A stretch of 64,000 nt of DNA from positions 248,001 through 312,000 of the forward strand of contig NZ_JAPYRE010000003.1 in assembly GCF_029936995.1 (NCBI RefSeq), in the 5' to 3' direction. The notes beneath the pieces are model-generated. The model was given only the letters and a program-made list of their open reading frames with translations. It did not search any database and had not been told where the DNA came from. How positions within the stretch are numbered: position 1 is the stretch's first letter; the number at the start of each line of letters is the position of its first letter. Shown here piece by piece: positions 8,692 through 16,835 of this stretch. Position numbers and translations under genes: made by a program. The DNA comes from Henriciella sp. GTDB lineage: Bacteria > Pseudomonadota > Alphaproteobacteria > Caulobacterales > Hyphomonadaceae.

Positions 8692-9156
8692 ATGAAGACT
8701 TATAACGCACCAGCTGACGTGGAGAACAAGTGGATCGTCATCGATGCGACGGATGTCGTTATCGGTCGTCTCGCTTCATATGTTGCCAAACGCCTGCGGG
8801 GCAAGCATCGCGCTGACTTCACGCCACATATCGATACAGGCGACCATGTCATCGTGATCAATGCCGAGAAGGCACGGTTCACAGGAAACAAGCTTCGCGA
8901 CAAGACATATTACCGTCATACCGGATACCCGGGTGGCATCAAGAAAACGACCGCCGAGAAGATTCTCTCTGGCCGTTTCCCGGAGCGGGCTGTCCAGATG
9001 GCCGTCAAGCGTATGATGCCGGGCGAAAGCTCTCTGGCCCGCCAGCAGCTTTCCAAGCTGCGGGTCTATGCTGGCAGCGAGCATCCGCATGAAGCCCAGA
9101 AACCGGAAACCGTCGATTTTGCGTCGATGAACGTGAAGAACCTGAGGGACGACTGA
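8692..9156 (+). CDS. rplM: 50S ribosomal protein L13
   Basis: 154 aa large-subunit protein; the whole length matches L13, including [31 protein letters not shown] and GYPGGIKK. An in-frame ATG at 8671 is rejected because CGAGGAG stands just before the ATG at 8692, and L13 proteins begin with a MKT-type sequence close to this point. It is followed by rpsI five bases after its stop, the usual bacterial L13-S9 operon. A strong promoter lies at 8612-8640 and an intrinsic terminator follows rpsI. Confidence 0.98.
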   Translation: MKTYNAPADVENKWIVIDATDVVIGRLASYVAKRLRGKHRADFTPHIDTGDHVIVINAEKARFTGNKLRDKTYYRHTGYPGGIKKTTAEKILSGRFPERAVQMAVKRMMPGESSLARQQLSKLRVYAGSEHPHEAQKPETVDFASMNVKNLRDD

Positions 9157-9161
9157 TTAGC

Positions 9162-9650
9162 ATGTCCGATACAGCCAATTCTCTAGAAGACCTGAAAACC
9201 GTCACCAGCGGCGAAGCTGCAGCCACCGAAGAGGTTGTGCTGGCAGAGCCGAAGATTGACGAGCATGGCCGTTCCTACGGCACGGGCCGCCGCAAGTCGG
9301 CAACCGCCCGCGTCTGGATCAAGCCAGGCACCGGCAAGATCACGGTCAACGGCAAGGATCAGGAGCAGTATTTCGCTCGCCCTGTGCTGCGCATGGTTAT
9401 CGAGCAGCCGCTGGTCGAAGCTGACCGCCGTACCGAGTTCGATGTCATCTGCACGGTTCGCGGATCTGGCCTCTCCGGACAGGCTGGCGCTGTGCGTCAT
9501 GGTATTGCTCGCGCCCTGGTCAATTACGATCCGGCCCTGCGCGCCGTGCTGAAGCCGTTCGGCTATCTGACACGTGACCCGCGTACCGTCGAGCGCAAGA
9601 AGTATGGCCGGGCCAAGGCTCGCCGCAGCTTCCAGTTCTCGAAGCGCTAG
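9162..9650 (+). CDS. rpsI: 30S ribosomal protein S9
   Basis: 162 aa small-subunit protein. The S9 core begins at [17 protein letters not shown] (about residue 43) and ends with the basic tail [17 protein letters not shown], whose last residues reach the P-site tRNA. The N-terminal extension of about 40 acidic and Ala-rich residues is common in alphaproteobacterial S9. It is the second gene of the rplM-rpsI operon and is followed within 25 bases by a terminator hairpin. Confidence 0.98.
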   Translation: MSDTANSLEDLKTVTSGEAAATEEVVLAEPKIDEHGRSYGTGRRKSATARVWIKPGTGKITVNGKDQEQYFARPVLRMVIEQPLVEADRRTEFDVICTVRGSGLSGQAGAVRHGIARALVNYDPALRAVLKPFGYLTRDPRTVERKKYGRAKARRSFQFSKR

Positions 9651-9671
9651 GTCTTACGATCAAAGAGTTCG

Positions 9672-9703
9672 AAAAGGGCGCTTCTTCCGGAAGCGCCCTT
9701 TTT
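9672..9703 (+). terminator. Intrinsic terminator of rplM-rpsI
   Basis: GGGCGCTT (9676-9683) pairs with AAGCGCCC (9691-9698) around a short loop. AAAA before and TTTT after extend the stem, and a T-rich tract follows. It stands 22 bases after the rpsI stop and before argC. Confidence 0.88.
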
Positions 9704-9734
9704 ATTTGCCTTCAAGCATGACAAGGAAAAAGCC

Positions 9735-10778
9735 ATGACGAAGACGCCGCTGAAAGCCGCTGTTCTGGGGGCATCGGGCTATACCGGAGCAGAGACGGTT
9801 CGCCTGCTTCGAAACCATCCCCGTGTGGATGCTGTGGCAGCGACGGGTAACGCACTGGCTGGCAAGACCCTGTCAGAGATTTTTCCATACTTTTCAGGTG
9901 CGGATAACCTGAATGTTGTGAAGGCGGATGATGTTCGCTGGGACGATATTGATGTGGCCTTCGGCTGCTTGCCGCATGGGACTTCACAGGACCTGATAGA
10001 AACATTGCCGGAGCATGTGAAGGTCGTCGATCTGTCCGCCGATTACAGGTTCCGCGATGCGAAGATATACTCAGCTGCCTATGGACGTGAACACCTGTCG
10101 CCAGAGCGTACGGCGTCGGCTGTATATGGATTGAGCGAGCTTTATGCCGAACAGCTTTCGGGGGCAGGGCTTGTCGCGTGTCCAGGGTGTTATCCGACTG
10201 CTGCACTGCTTGTGCTGCTGCCGCTCATGAAGCCGCTGCTGATTGATACGAACACGATTATCATCGACGCCAAGACCGGGGCGTCAGGCGCCGGACGCGG
10301 GCTCAAGGAAGGCAACCTTTTCTGTGAGGTCAGCGAAGGCGTGCACGCCTATGGTGTTGGCACGCACCGTCACACACCTGAGATCGAGCAGGAGCTAAGA
10401 CTGCGGTCCGGGGACGATTCGGTGGAAGTGACGTTTACGCCGCATCTGTTGCCGATGACACGTGGTGAACTCGTGACCTGCCATGTGCGCGGGGATGCCG
10501 ACGCGATCCATGCCGCCCTGGAGAAGACCTATTCAGGCCAGCCATTCGTGGATGTTCTGCCGCTCGGCTCGCCACCGCCAGACACGCGTCATGTGCGTGG
10601 TACAAACCAGTGCCGTATTGCAGTTTTCCCGGATCGGGCATCCGGCCGCGTTGTGATTCTCGGCGTGATCGACAATCTTGTGAAAGGCTCGAGCGGCCAG
10701 GCGATCCAGAACTTCAATCTGATGATGGGGTGGGATCAGGCGCTTGGGCTGGATGTGCTCCTGCCGCTCTTCCCCTGA
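9735..10778 (+). CDS. argC: N-acetyl-gamma-glutamyl-phosphate reductase
   Basis: Third step of arginine biosynthesis: NADPH-dependent reduction of N-acetylglutamyl phosphate to the semialdehyde. 347 aa, the long type 1 form. The N-terminal nucleotide-binding motif is GASGYTGAE, the catalytic Cys lies in ACPGCYPTAALL (about residue 155), and GVHAYGVGTHRHTPEIEQ follows with the conserved His residues. AAGGA eight bases upstream supports the start. Its last 43 bases overlap the 3' end of the convergent phaC gene. No other arginine genes are nearby, so it probably acts as a stand-alone unit after the rpsI terminator. Confidence 0.97.
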   Translation: MTKTPLKAAVLGASGYTGAETVRLLRNHPRVDAVAATGNALAGKTLSEIFPYFSGADNLNVVKADDVRWDDIDVAFGCLPHGTSQDLIETLPEHVKVVDLSADYRFRDAKIYSAAYGREHLSPERTASAVYGLSELYAEQLSGAGLVACPGCYPTAALLVLLPLMKPLLIDTNTIIIDAKTGASGAGRGLKEGNLFCEVSEGVHAYGVGTHRHTPEIEQELRLRSGDDSVEVTFTPHLLPMTRGELVTCHVRGDADAIHAALEKTYSGQPFVDVLPLGSPPPDTRHVRGTNQCRIAVFPDRASGRVVILGVIDNLVKGSSGQAIQNFNLMMGWDQALGLDVLLPLFP

Positions 10779-12754
10779 TTCTTCCTGCTGCCGGATTTCC
10801 GTTTTGCCGACGCGGCAGGCTTTTTCGACTTGGCTGCGTTACTGGCGGTACTGGTCTTGGCCTTGGCGCTCGCAGTCTTGCTGGCGGCTGTCGAGGTACT
10901 TTTCGTTTTCTTTGGCGCGGCTTTGGCCGGCTTGGCGTAGTCGGTAGAGGGTTTCTCTCCGTCCGCGATTGGTTTCAGGCGCATCTTCACATATGTACCA
11001 GGGGCCTCGCCAAGCCCCCTGTCCGGGACAGGCTTTGCAGTGACCATCTCACCCGCAATCGGTTTGAGCCACCGCATCCAGCTTGGCCACCATGATCCCT
11101 TCAACTCTTCAGCATCCGCAAGCCAGGCTTCTGGTGTGTCCGGCAGCGTGTCATTCATCCAGTGCTGGTATTTTTGAGCGTCGGGATGGTTGATGACCCC
11201 CGCAATATGGCCTGATCCGGCCAGAATGAAATTGACGTCGCCACCATACCGCTGTGCCCCGCGATAGATTGAATGCCAAGGGCAGATATGATCTTCACGA
11301 CTGGCCTGGATCGTGACGGGTATGTCGATGTCCTCCATGCTCACCGTCTTGCCGAGGACACTGAACTCGCCACGGCTGAGCCTGTTCTCACCATAGAAGG
11401 CATCGAGATAGGTGCGGTGTGTCTTGCCGGGAATATTGGTCTGGTCGGCGTTCCAGTAGAGCAGGTCGAACGGGCGCGGCTTCTTGCCGAGCATGTAGTT
11501 GTCGACGACATAGCGCCAGACGAGATCGACCGGGCGAAGCCAGTTGAACGTTTCGCCCATGAGTTCGCCGGGCATGATGCCATTATTGGCCTCGATGACC
11601 TGGCCGACAGTTTTCCGGGATGTCTCGTCGGCAAACACCATGAGGTCGCCCGCATCGCTGAAATCCGACTGTGAGGCGAAGAATGTCGCCGAGGCGATGC
11701 GCCGGTCTTCGGACTGCGCCATATAGGCCAGCGCGCTGGTGAGTAGCGTGCCGCCGATACAGTAACCGACTGTGTTGACGTCACTGGAGCCGGTCCGGGT
11801 CGTGACCTCGTGCAGGGCAGCCATCACGCCTTCGCTGACATAGTCATCCCATGTGAGTTCACGGGTCTCTTCATCAGCAGAGCGCCATGAAACAACAAAA
11901 ACCGTAAAGCCCTGGCTGACCAGCCAGCGGATCATCGAATTGCGTTCGCTAAGGTCGAGGATGTAATACTTGTTGATCCAGGGTGGGAAGATCAGCAGCG
12001 GGCGGGCATGGACCTTTTCCGTGGCTGGTTCGAATTGCAGCAGTTCGATGAGCCGGTTGCGGTAAACAACCTTGCCCGGCGCGGTGGCGACGTTGCGACC
12101 GACCTCGAACGAGGTTTCATCAGTCTGGCTGATAGCGAGCTTGCCGCGGCCCTTACGCATGTCCGCGCGCGCATTGCGCAGTCCTTCGACAAGGCTTTGC
12201 CCGCCGGTCTCAAGCATTGCCTTGAGGGCGGATGGATTGGTGGCAAAGAAGTTTGTCGGCGATAACGCGTCGACAGTCTGACGCATGTAGAAGCGGGCCT
12301 TGCGCCTGTCGGCGTCCGAGAGGTCATCGGCCGCGTTCAGGAGCGACAGCATCCACTCGGCATTGAGTTCATAGGCTCGGCGCATGAACTCAAATGCCGG
12401 ATTAGCCGACCACTCCGGGTCCTTGAAGCGCTTGTCGCCGGACGTCCCGATTTCTCCGGTGGTGAAATCCTTCCAGAGATTCACCCAGCTCATCCAGAGA
12501 TCGAGGTTCGCCGTCATCAGGGCGGAAGGGTTCGTGGCCAGCGATTTACCGAGCCGGCCATAGGTATCCATCATGCCGAATGGATCTGCATTCTCCGGAA
12601 TCTCCATGCCGGCCGAGCTCGAAGACATGACTTCGCTGAGAAGGGCGTGCGACTCGGCGGCAGCTTCCGCCAGTGCCTGTCCAATGGCCTGCAACTGTTC
12701 AGGAGACTGCTCCGATAAAAGCGTGTTCAGACTCTTCTGGTCGCGGTCGTCCAT
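10736..12754 (-). CDS. phaC: Class I poly(3-hydroxyalkanoate) synthase with Lys/Ala-rich tail
   Basis: Polymerises hydroxyacyl-CoA into storage polyester at the granule surface. 672 aa. The lipase-like box GYCIGG holds the nucleophile Cys332, with partners Asp488 in REDHICPW and His516 in GSGHIAG. The N-terminal helical region and spacing match class I enzymes, which work without PhaE or PhaR. After about residue 600 the protein continues for some 70 residues made almost only of Lys, Ala, Ser and Thr, like a histone H1 or PhaF tail; ordinary class I enzymes stop earlier. The tail runs over what would be the intergenic region and 43 bases into argC. No phaA, phaB or phasin gene is in the window. 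Confidence 0.96.
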   Translation of the reverse strand: MDDRDQKSLNTLLSEQSPEQLQAIGQALAEAAAESHALLSEVMSSSSAGMEIPENADPFGMMDTYGRLGKSLATNPSALMTANLDLWMSWVNLWKDFTTGEIGTSGDKRFKDPEWSANPAFEFMRRAYELNAEWMLSLLNAADDLSDADRRKARFYMRQTVDALSPTNFFATNPSALKAMLETGGQSLVEGLRNARADMRKGRGKLAISQTDETSFEVGRNVATAPGKVVYRNRLIELLQFEPATEKVHARPLLIFPPWINKYYILDLSERNSMIRWLVSQGFTVFVVSWRSADEETRELTWDDYVSEGVMAALHEVTTRTGSSDVNTVGYCIGGTLLTSALAYMAQSEDRRIASATFFASQSDFSDAGDLMVFADETSRKTVGQVIEANNGIMPGELMGETFNWLRPVDLVWRYVVDNYMLGKKPRPFDLLYWNADQTNIPGKTHRTYLDAFYGENRLSRGEFSVLGKTVSMEDIDIPVTIQASREDHICPWHSIYRGAQRYGGDVNFILAGSGHIAGVINHPDAQKYQHWMNDTLPDTPEAWLADAEELKGSWWPSWMRWLKPIAGEMVTAKPVPDRGLGEAPGTYVKMRLKPIADGEKPSTDYAKPAKAAPKKTKSTSTAASKTASAKAKTSTASNAAKSKKPAASAKRKSGSRKNQGKSGRSTSSPSA

Positions 12755-12857
12755 GGCTTCTGCCGTCCCTCTTTCACCTTACTCTCGCCATTCTAGTCAA
12801 ACATATATAGGGAAGAAACGTTTCCGGAATCATCAGCGAACAAGGAAAATCTGACGG

Positions 12858-13262
12858 ATGCGCACAATTGCGATGCTGTTTTGTATTATACTGACCGGGT
12901 GTGCAGGTTCTCTGGGCAGTTCTTCGGATGCCGGAAGTGCGACTCCTGACTGGTATGAAGCCCGGAAAGCCGAGTTTCAGGGTAAAGGCTACCCCAAGCT
13001 TTCGCGCGTGCCTGCCAATACAAGCTATGAAGCGCGCCAGAGTGGCCTTGTCAAAACAGCTGACGAAAGAGAGGCGCTCCGGACGGCGTTCTTCAATGAC
13101 CCACGTTCCGCGACAGTTTCCATGACACCGGCTGAGATCAGGGCCTGGGGCCTCGAGAAGCGCCAGCAAGTTGTATCACTTGATACGCCTTCGGACTTTC
13201 TTACAGAAGAAGAGATCACCTCCCTTTTTGCGTTATTTGAGCGCCCACGCGCCCGGCGCTAG
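12858..13262 (+). CDS. Small lipoprotein of unknown function
   Basis: 134 aa. The N-terminus MRTIAMLFCIILTGC is a clear lipoprotein signal with lipobox LTGC (Cys15). The mature part holds TPDWYEARKAEF, a block with GYPKLSRVP, and a C-terminal helical half with PAEIRAWGLEKRQQV. I do not recognise the family. It diverges from phaC (103-base gap) and stands 46 bases before the aminotransferase start, so it may be the first gene of the aminotransferase-hom-glpX-recJ run. It probably sits on a membrane face of the periplasm. Confidence 0.72.
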   Translation: MRTIAMLFCIILTGCAGSLGSSSDAGSATPDWYEARKAEFQGKGYPKLSRVPANTSYEARQSGLVKTADEREALRTAFFNDPRSATVSMTPAEIRAWGLEKRQQVVSLDTPSDFLTEEEITSLFALFERPRARR

Positions 13263-13308
13263 ATAAAAGGGATTGCATACGCCGCACGGACAAAGCAGGA
13301 GACAGCCC

Positions 13309-14538
13309 ATGCCGGGCGAATTCTACAAGATCAGACGACTGCCACCCTATGTCTTCGAGCAGGTGAACCGCCGCAAGGCGGCGCTCCGGGCCGAGGGTGC
13401 GGACATCATTGACCTCGGCATGGGCAATCCTGATCTGCCGACGCCGGGTCACATTGTCGACAAGCTCTGCGAGACGGCGCGCAAGCCGGATGTAAACGGC
13501 TATTCTGCCTCACGCGGTATTCGTGGCCTGCGCCGTTCGCTGGTTCAATATTATGACCGTCGTTTTGGCGTAAAGCTCGATCAGGATCGCGAAGCCATCG
13601 TGACGCTTGGGTCGAAGGAAGGTTTTGCCAATCTTGCGCAGGCGATTACCGCGCCGGGTGATGTCATCCTGACACCGGACCCCTCTTATCCGCTGCACTC
13701 GTTCGGCTTCATCATAGCGGGCGCCTCGATCCGCGGAGTGCCAGCCCACACGCCTGAGCAGTATCTTTCAAACCTCGGGGCGGCCATTCGCTATAGTGTT
13801 CCTCCGCCAACGGCGATGGTTCTGTGCTATCCATCCAACCCGACGGCGGCGACGGCGGATCTTGATTTCTACAAGGAAGCGGTCCGCATCGCCAAGAAAC
13901 ACGATATCTGGGTGCTTTCCGACCTCGCCTATAATGAGATCTATTTTGACGATCCTCCGCCTTCCATACTGCAGGTGGATGGCGCGAAGGATATCGCTGT
14001 TGAAACGACGACCATGTCGAAGACATATTCCATGGCTGGCTGGCGGATCGGGTTTGCGGCAGGCAACGAACGCCTGATTTCTGCCTTGGCGCGGGTGAAG
14101 TCCTATCTCGATTATGGCGCCTTCACCCCGATCCAGGTGGCCGCTACGGCCGCTCTGGATGGCCCGCAGGAGTGCGTTGAGCAGAACCGGCAGATCTATC
14201 GCGCGCGCCGCGACACGCTGATTGAGAGCTTCAGACGTGCGGGCTGGGATATGCCTGTTCCATCGGCCTCCATGTTCTGCTGGGCGCCTATCCCGGAAGC
14301 CTGCAAGCATATGGGCAGCGTCGAATTTGCGCTTGAACTGATAAATGAAGCAGGGGTCGCTGTTGCTCCGGGCGCCGGGTTTGGCGAACGCGGGGATGGT
14401 TATGTCCGGATTGCCCTTGTCGAGAACGAACAGCGCATTCGTCAGGCTGCACGTAACATCAAGCGGTTCCTTCAGGCGAAGGAAGCTGATAGCAGGGGCC
14501 GCGTTCAGGAATTGCGTGCCGGAGGACAAGGGGTTTGA
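13309..14538 (+). CDS. Class I/II aminotransferase (AlaC or LL-DAP-aminotransferase type)
   Basis: PLP-dependent fold-type I aminotransferase, 409 aa. Conserved features are DLGMGNPDLPTP near the N-terminus, VLCYPSNPTA with the cofactor-contacting Asn, DLAYNEIYFDD, and the PLP lysine in TTTMSKTYSMAGWRIGFAAG. The C-terminal Arg that binds the substrate carboxylate lies in GYVRIALVENEQRIRQA. I start at the ATG at 13309 because AGGAG stands seven bases before it; a TTG 12 codons earlier is less likely. Such genes stand before hom in many alphaproteobacteria and are annotated as alanine or LL-diaminopimelate aminotransferases; specificity cannot be read here. Its TGA overlaps the hom start. Confidence 0.93.
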   Translation: MPGEFYKIRRLPPYVFEQVNRRKAALRAEGADIIDLGMGNPDLPTPGHIVDKLCETARKPDVNGYSASRGIRGLRRSLVQYYDRRFGVKLDQDREAIVTLGSKEGFANLAQAITAPGDVILTPDPSYPLHSFGFIIAGASIRGVPAHTPEQYLSNLGAAIRYSVPPPTAMVLCYPSNPTAATADLDFYKEAVRIAKKHDIWVLSDLAYNEIYFDDPPPSILQVDGAKDIAVETTTMSKTYSMAGWRIGFAAGNERLISALARVKSYLDYGAFTPIQVAATAALDGPQECVEQNRQIYRARRDTLIESFRRAGWDMPVPSASMFCWAPIPEACKHMGSVEFALELINEAGVAVAPGAGFGERGDGYVRIALVENEQRIRQAARNIKRFLQAKEADSRGRVQELRAGGQGV

Positions 14539-15824
14539 CGTCATTGAAATTAGGTATCGCCGGGCTCGGTCATGTCGGGTGCGGTCTGGTAGATCTCGTT
14601 CAGAAACAGGAATCGCTGCGCCTGCCGGGCAAGGTCGAGATTGCGGGTGTCACGGCACGAAACCGCAACCGTAACCGTCCGGTTTCGACGGATCAGTATG
14701 AATGGTTCGACGATGCAACGCGGCTGGCCGAAGACGACAGCATCAACGTGTTTGTCGAGCTGATCGGTGGCTCGGACGGGCCGGCAAAGGTTGCGGTCGA
14801 AACGGCACTCAAGTCTGGCAAGGCTGTGATCACGGCCAACAAGGCGCTCATTGCCATGCACGGGCAGGAGTTGGCCGAGCTGGCGCGTGAGAATGGTGTT
14901 GACCTGCTGTTCGAGGCGTCGGTCGCAGGCGGTGTGCCGGTAGTGCGTGTGCTGCGGGACTCGCTGGCGGGCGTGGAAGTCAAGCGCGTGACCGGCATCC
15001 TCAATGGCACTTGTAATTTCCTTGCAAGTGAAATGCTCGCCTCACGCCGGCCATACGATGTGGTCCTCGCCGAGGCGCAGCGCCTTGGCTACGCTGAAGC
15101 TGATCCCACGCTTGATGTGTCGGGTATGGATGCGGCTCACAAGGCAGCGATTCTTGCGGCTATCGCATTCTCGGCCGATCTCGATTTTTCAAAGGTTGCT
15201 GTACGTGGAGTAGATGGGGTCGAGCTGCTCGATCTCGATCTCGCTGACCGGCTTGGCCTGCGCATCAAGCTGATCGCAGAAGGCAAGATCACCAAGGATG
15301 ATGAAGTTGTCTGTCGTGTCGAACCACTGGCAATGCCGACCGGGCACCCATTGGCCCGCGTCAATGGCAGCCTGAACATGGTGCGTGTCGAAGGAGAGCC
15401 TCTCGGTGCCGTCACGTTGACGGGGCCGGGGGCCGGTCCGGGGCCCACGGCGAGTGCGGTCATGGGGGATGTTGCAAAACTCTTCAACCCGATTGCGCGC
15501 CCGGCCTTCGGTCGCGCTGAGCATCACGGCATCCGCAAGTTTGTCTTTGCTGATACCGATGAGAGGTCTGCCTTCTTCCTGCGCGTTCGGCTGGCAGACC
15601 GTGCCGGTGCGCTGGCAGAGTTGACAGAAGCGCTTGCGGAAAGCGGCGTATCGGTCGACAAACTCCTGCAGGATTCGGCAGACGAGAATGGTGCCGCACC
15701 CGTCGCGATCGTGACGCATACGTGCTCGCGCAGGGAAATGAACGATGCGAGTGAGCGTGTTCGCGAACTCGAATCTAGTGTGGGCCAACCTCAGATCATG
15801 GCGATCGAGGATTCAACTGATTAA
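14535..15824 (+). CDS. hom: Homoserine dehydrogenase
   Basis: Reduces aspartate semialdehyde to homoserine for threonine and methionine synthesis. 429 aa: the N-terminal nucleotide-binding fold begins GIAGLGHVGCGLVDL, the catalytic domain contains NGTCNFLASEM and DPTLDVSGMDAAHKAAILA with the active-site Lys and Asp residues, and a C-terminal ACT domain begins near FFLRVRLADRAGALAELTE and probably binds the feedback inhibitor threonine. It uses a TTG start at 14535 that overlaps the upstream stop, with GGAGG nine bases before it. This implies translational coupling to the aminotransferase. Confidence 0.97.
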   Translation: MTSLKLGIAGLGHVGCGLVDLVQKQESLRLPGKVEIAGVTARNRNRNRPVSTDQYEWFDDATRLAEDDSINVFVELIGGSDGPAKVAVETALKSGKAVITANKALIAMHGQELAELARENGVDLLFEASVAGGVPVVRVLRDSLAGVEVKRVTGILNGTCNFLASEMLASRRPYDVVLAEAQRLGYAEADPTLDVSGMDAAHKAAILAAIAFSADLDFSKVAVRGVDGVELLDLDLADRLGLRIKLIAEGKITKDDEVVCRVEPLAMPTGHPLARVNGSLNMVRVEGEPLGAVTLTGPGAGPGPTASAVMGDVAKLFNPIARPAFGRAEHHGIRKFVFADTDERSAFFLRVRLADRAGALAELTEALAESGVSVDKLLQDSADENGAAPVAIVTHTCSRREMNDASERVRELESSVGQPQIMAIEDSTD

Positions 15825-15853
15825 AGGGAACCGGTCTGGGGCAATGGCCGGAA

Positions 15854-16819
15854 GTGAATGACATGGCAGACAGTGTGCTTGTGCCGCATCTTTCCGATGC
15901 GATGGTCAGAGTAACGGAAGTAGCAGCGATCGCTGCGTCAAAACTGGCCGGAATGGGCGATGAGAAGGCAGCTGACCAGGCTGCTGTGGACGCCATGCGT
16001 ACCGCGTTCAACTCTGTGAATTTTCAGGGTCGGATCGTGATCGGGGAAGGCGAGCGCGATGAAGCGCCAATGCTGTTTATCGGCGAGGAGGTCGGAACAG
16101 GTGACGGCCCGCAGATCGACATTGCGCTGGATCCGCTTGAGGGAACGACGCTGACAGCAAAGGCCATGGCGAATGCGCTGGCTGTGCTCGCCATCGCGCC
16201 GCGTGGTGGTCTGCTGCATGCGCCGGACACCTATATGGACAAGATTGCGATCGGACCGGGATACCCGGATGGCGTTGTCGATCTTGACGCGACACCGGCT
16301 GAAAACATCAAGGCCATGGCCAAGGTTGCTGGTCGCCCGGTCGAGGCAATGACGGCCTGCGTACTGGACCGTCCGCGCCATGCCGACATCATCGAGAGCC
16401 TTCGCAGCGTCGGGGCGCGCATAAGCCTGATTTCGGACGGCGATGTGGCTGGCGTTATCAATACAACCAATGCCGATACAGGTGTCGACATCTATCTCGG
16501 GCAGGGGGGCGCGCCTGAGGGCGTGCTCGCTGCGGCTGCACTCAAGTGTGTCGGCGGGCAGATGCAGGGCCGTCTTGTGTTCCGGAACGATACTGAAAGA
16601 GGCCGGGCCAGCCGGGTCGGGATCGAAGAATTCGACCGCAAATATAACCTTGATGAGCTGGCAAGCAGCGAAACGGTTTTCTGTGCAACAGGCGTGACCA
16701 AAGGCGGACTTGTTGATGGTGTGATCTCTCAGGGCGGTGTGACGATTACCGATACACTGGTGATGAGCTCTGCTGACGGTATGGTTCGCAAGATCACGTC
16801 ACGCCATCGCAGCGCGTAA
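15854..16819 (+). CDS. glpX: Fructose-1,6-bisphosphatase class II
   Basis: Hydrolyses fructose 1,6-bisphosphate in gluconeogenesis; class II enzymes may also act on sedoheptulose bisphosphate. 321 aa, with the GlpX blocks IVIGEGERDEAPMLFIGEEVG and DIALDPLEGTTLTAKAMANALAVLA, whose acidic residues bind the divalent metals, and QGGAPEGVLAAAALKC further on. GGAAG just upstream supports the ATG at 15854. It lies 29 bases after hom and 16 before recJ; hom-glpX-recJ is a recurring order in this class with no obvious metabolic reason. Confidence 0.97.
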   Translation: MNDMADSVLVPHLSDAMVRVTEVAAIAASKLAGMGDEKAADQAAVDAMRTAFNSVNFQGRIVIGEGERDEAPMLFIGEEVGTGDGPQIDIALDPLEGTTLTAKAMANALAVLAIAPRGGLLHAPDTYMDKIAIGPGYPDGVVDLDATPAENIKAMAKVAGRPVEAMTACVLDRPRHADIIESLRSVGARISLISDGDVAGVINTTNADTGVDIYLGQGGAPEGVLAAAALKCVGGQMQGRLVFRNDTERGRASRVGIEEFDRKYNLDELASSETVFCATGVTKGGLVDGVISQGGVTITDTLVMSSADGMVRKITSRHRSA

Positions 16820-16835
16820 GCATGGCTGGAAGATC

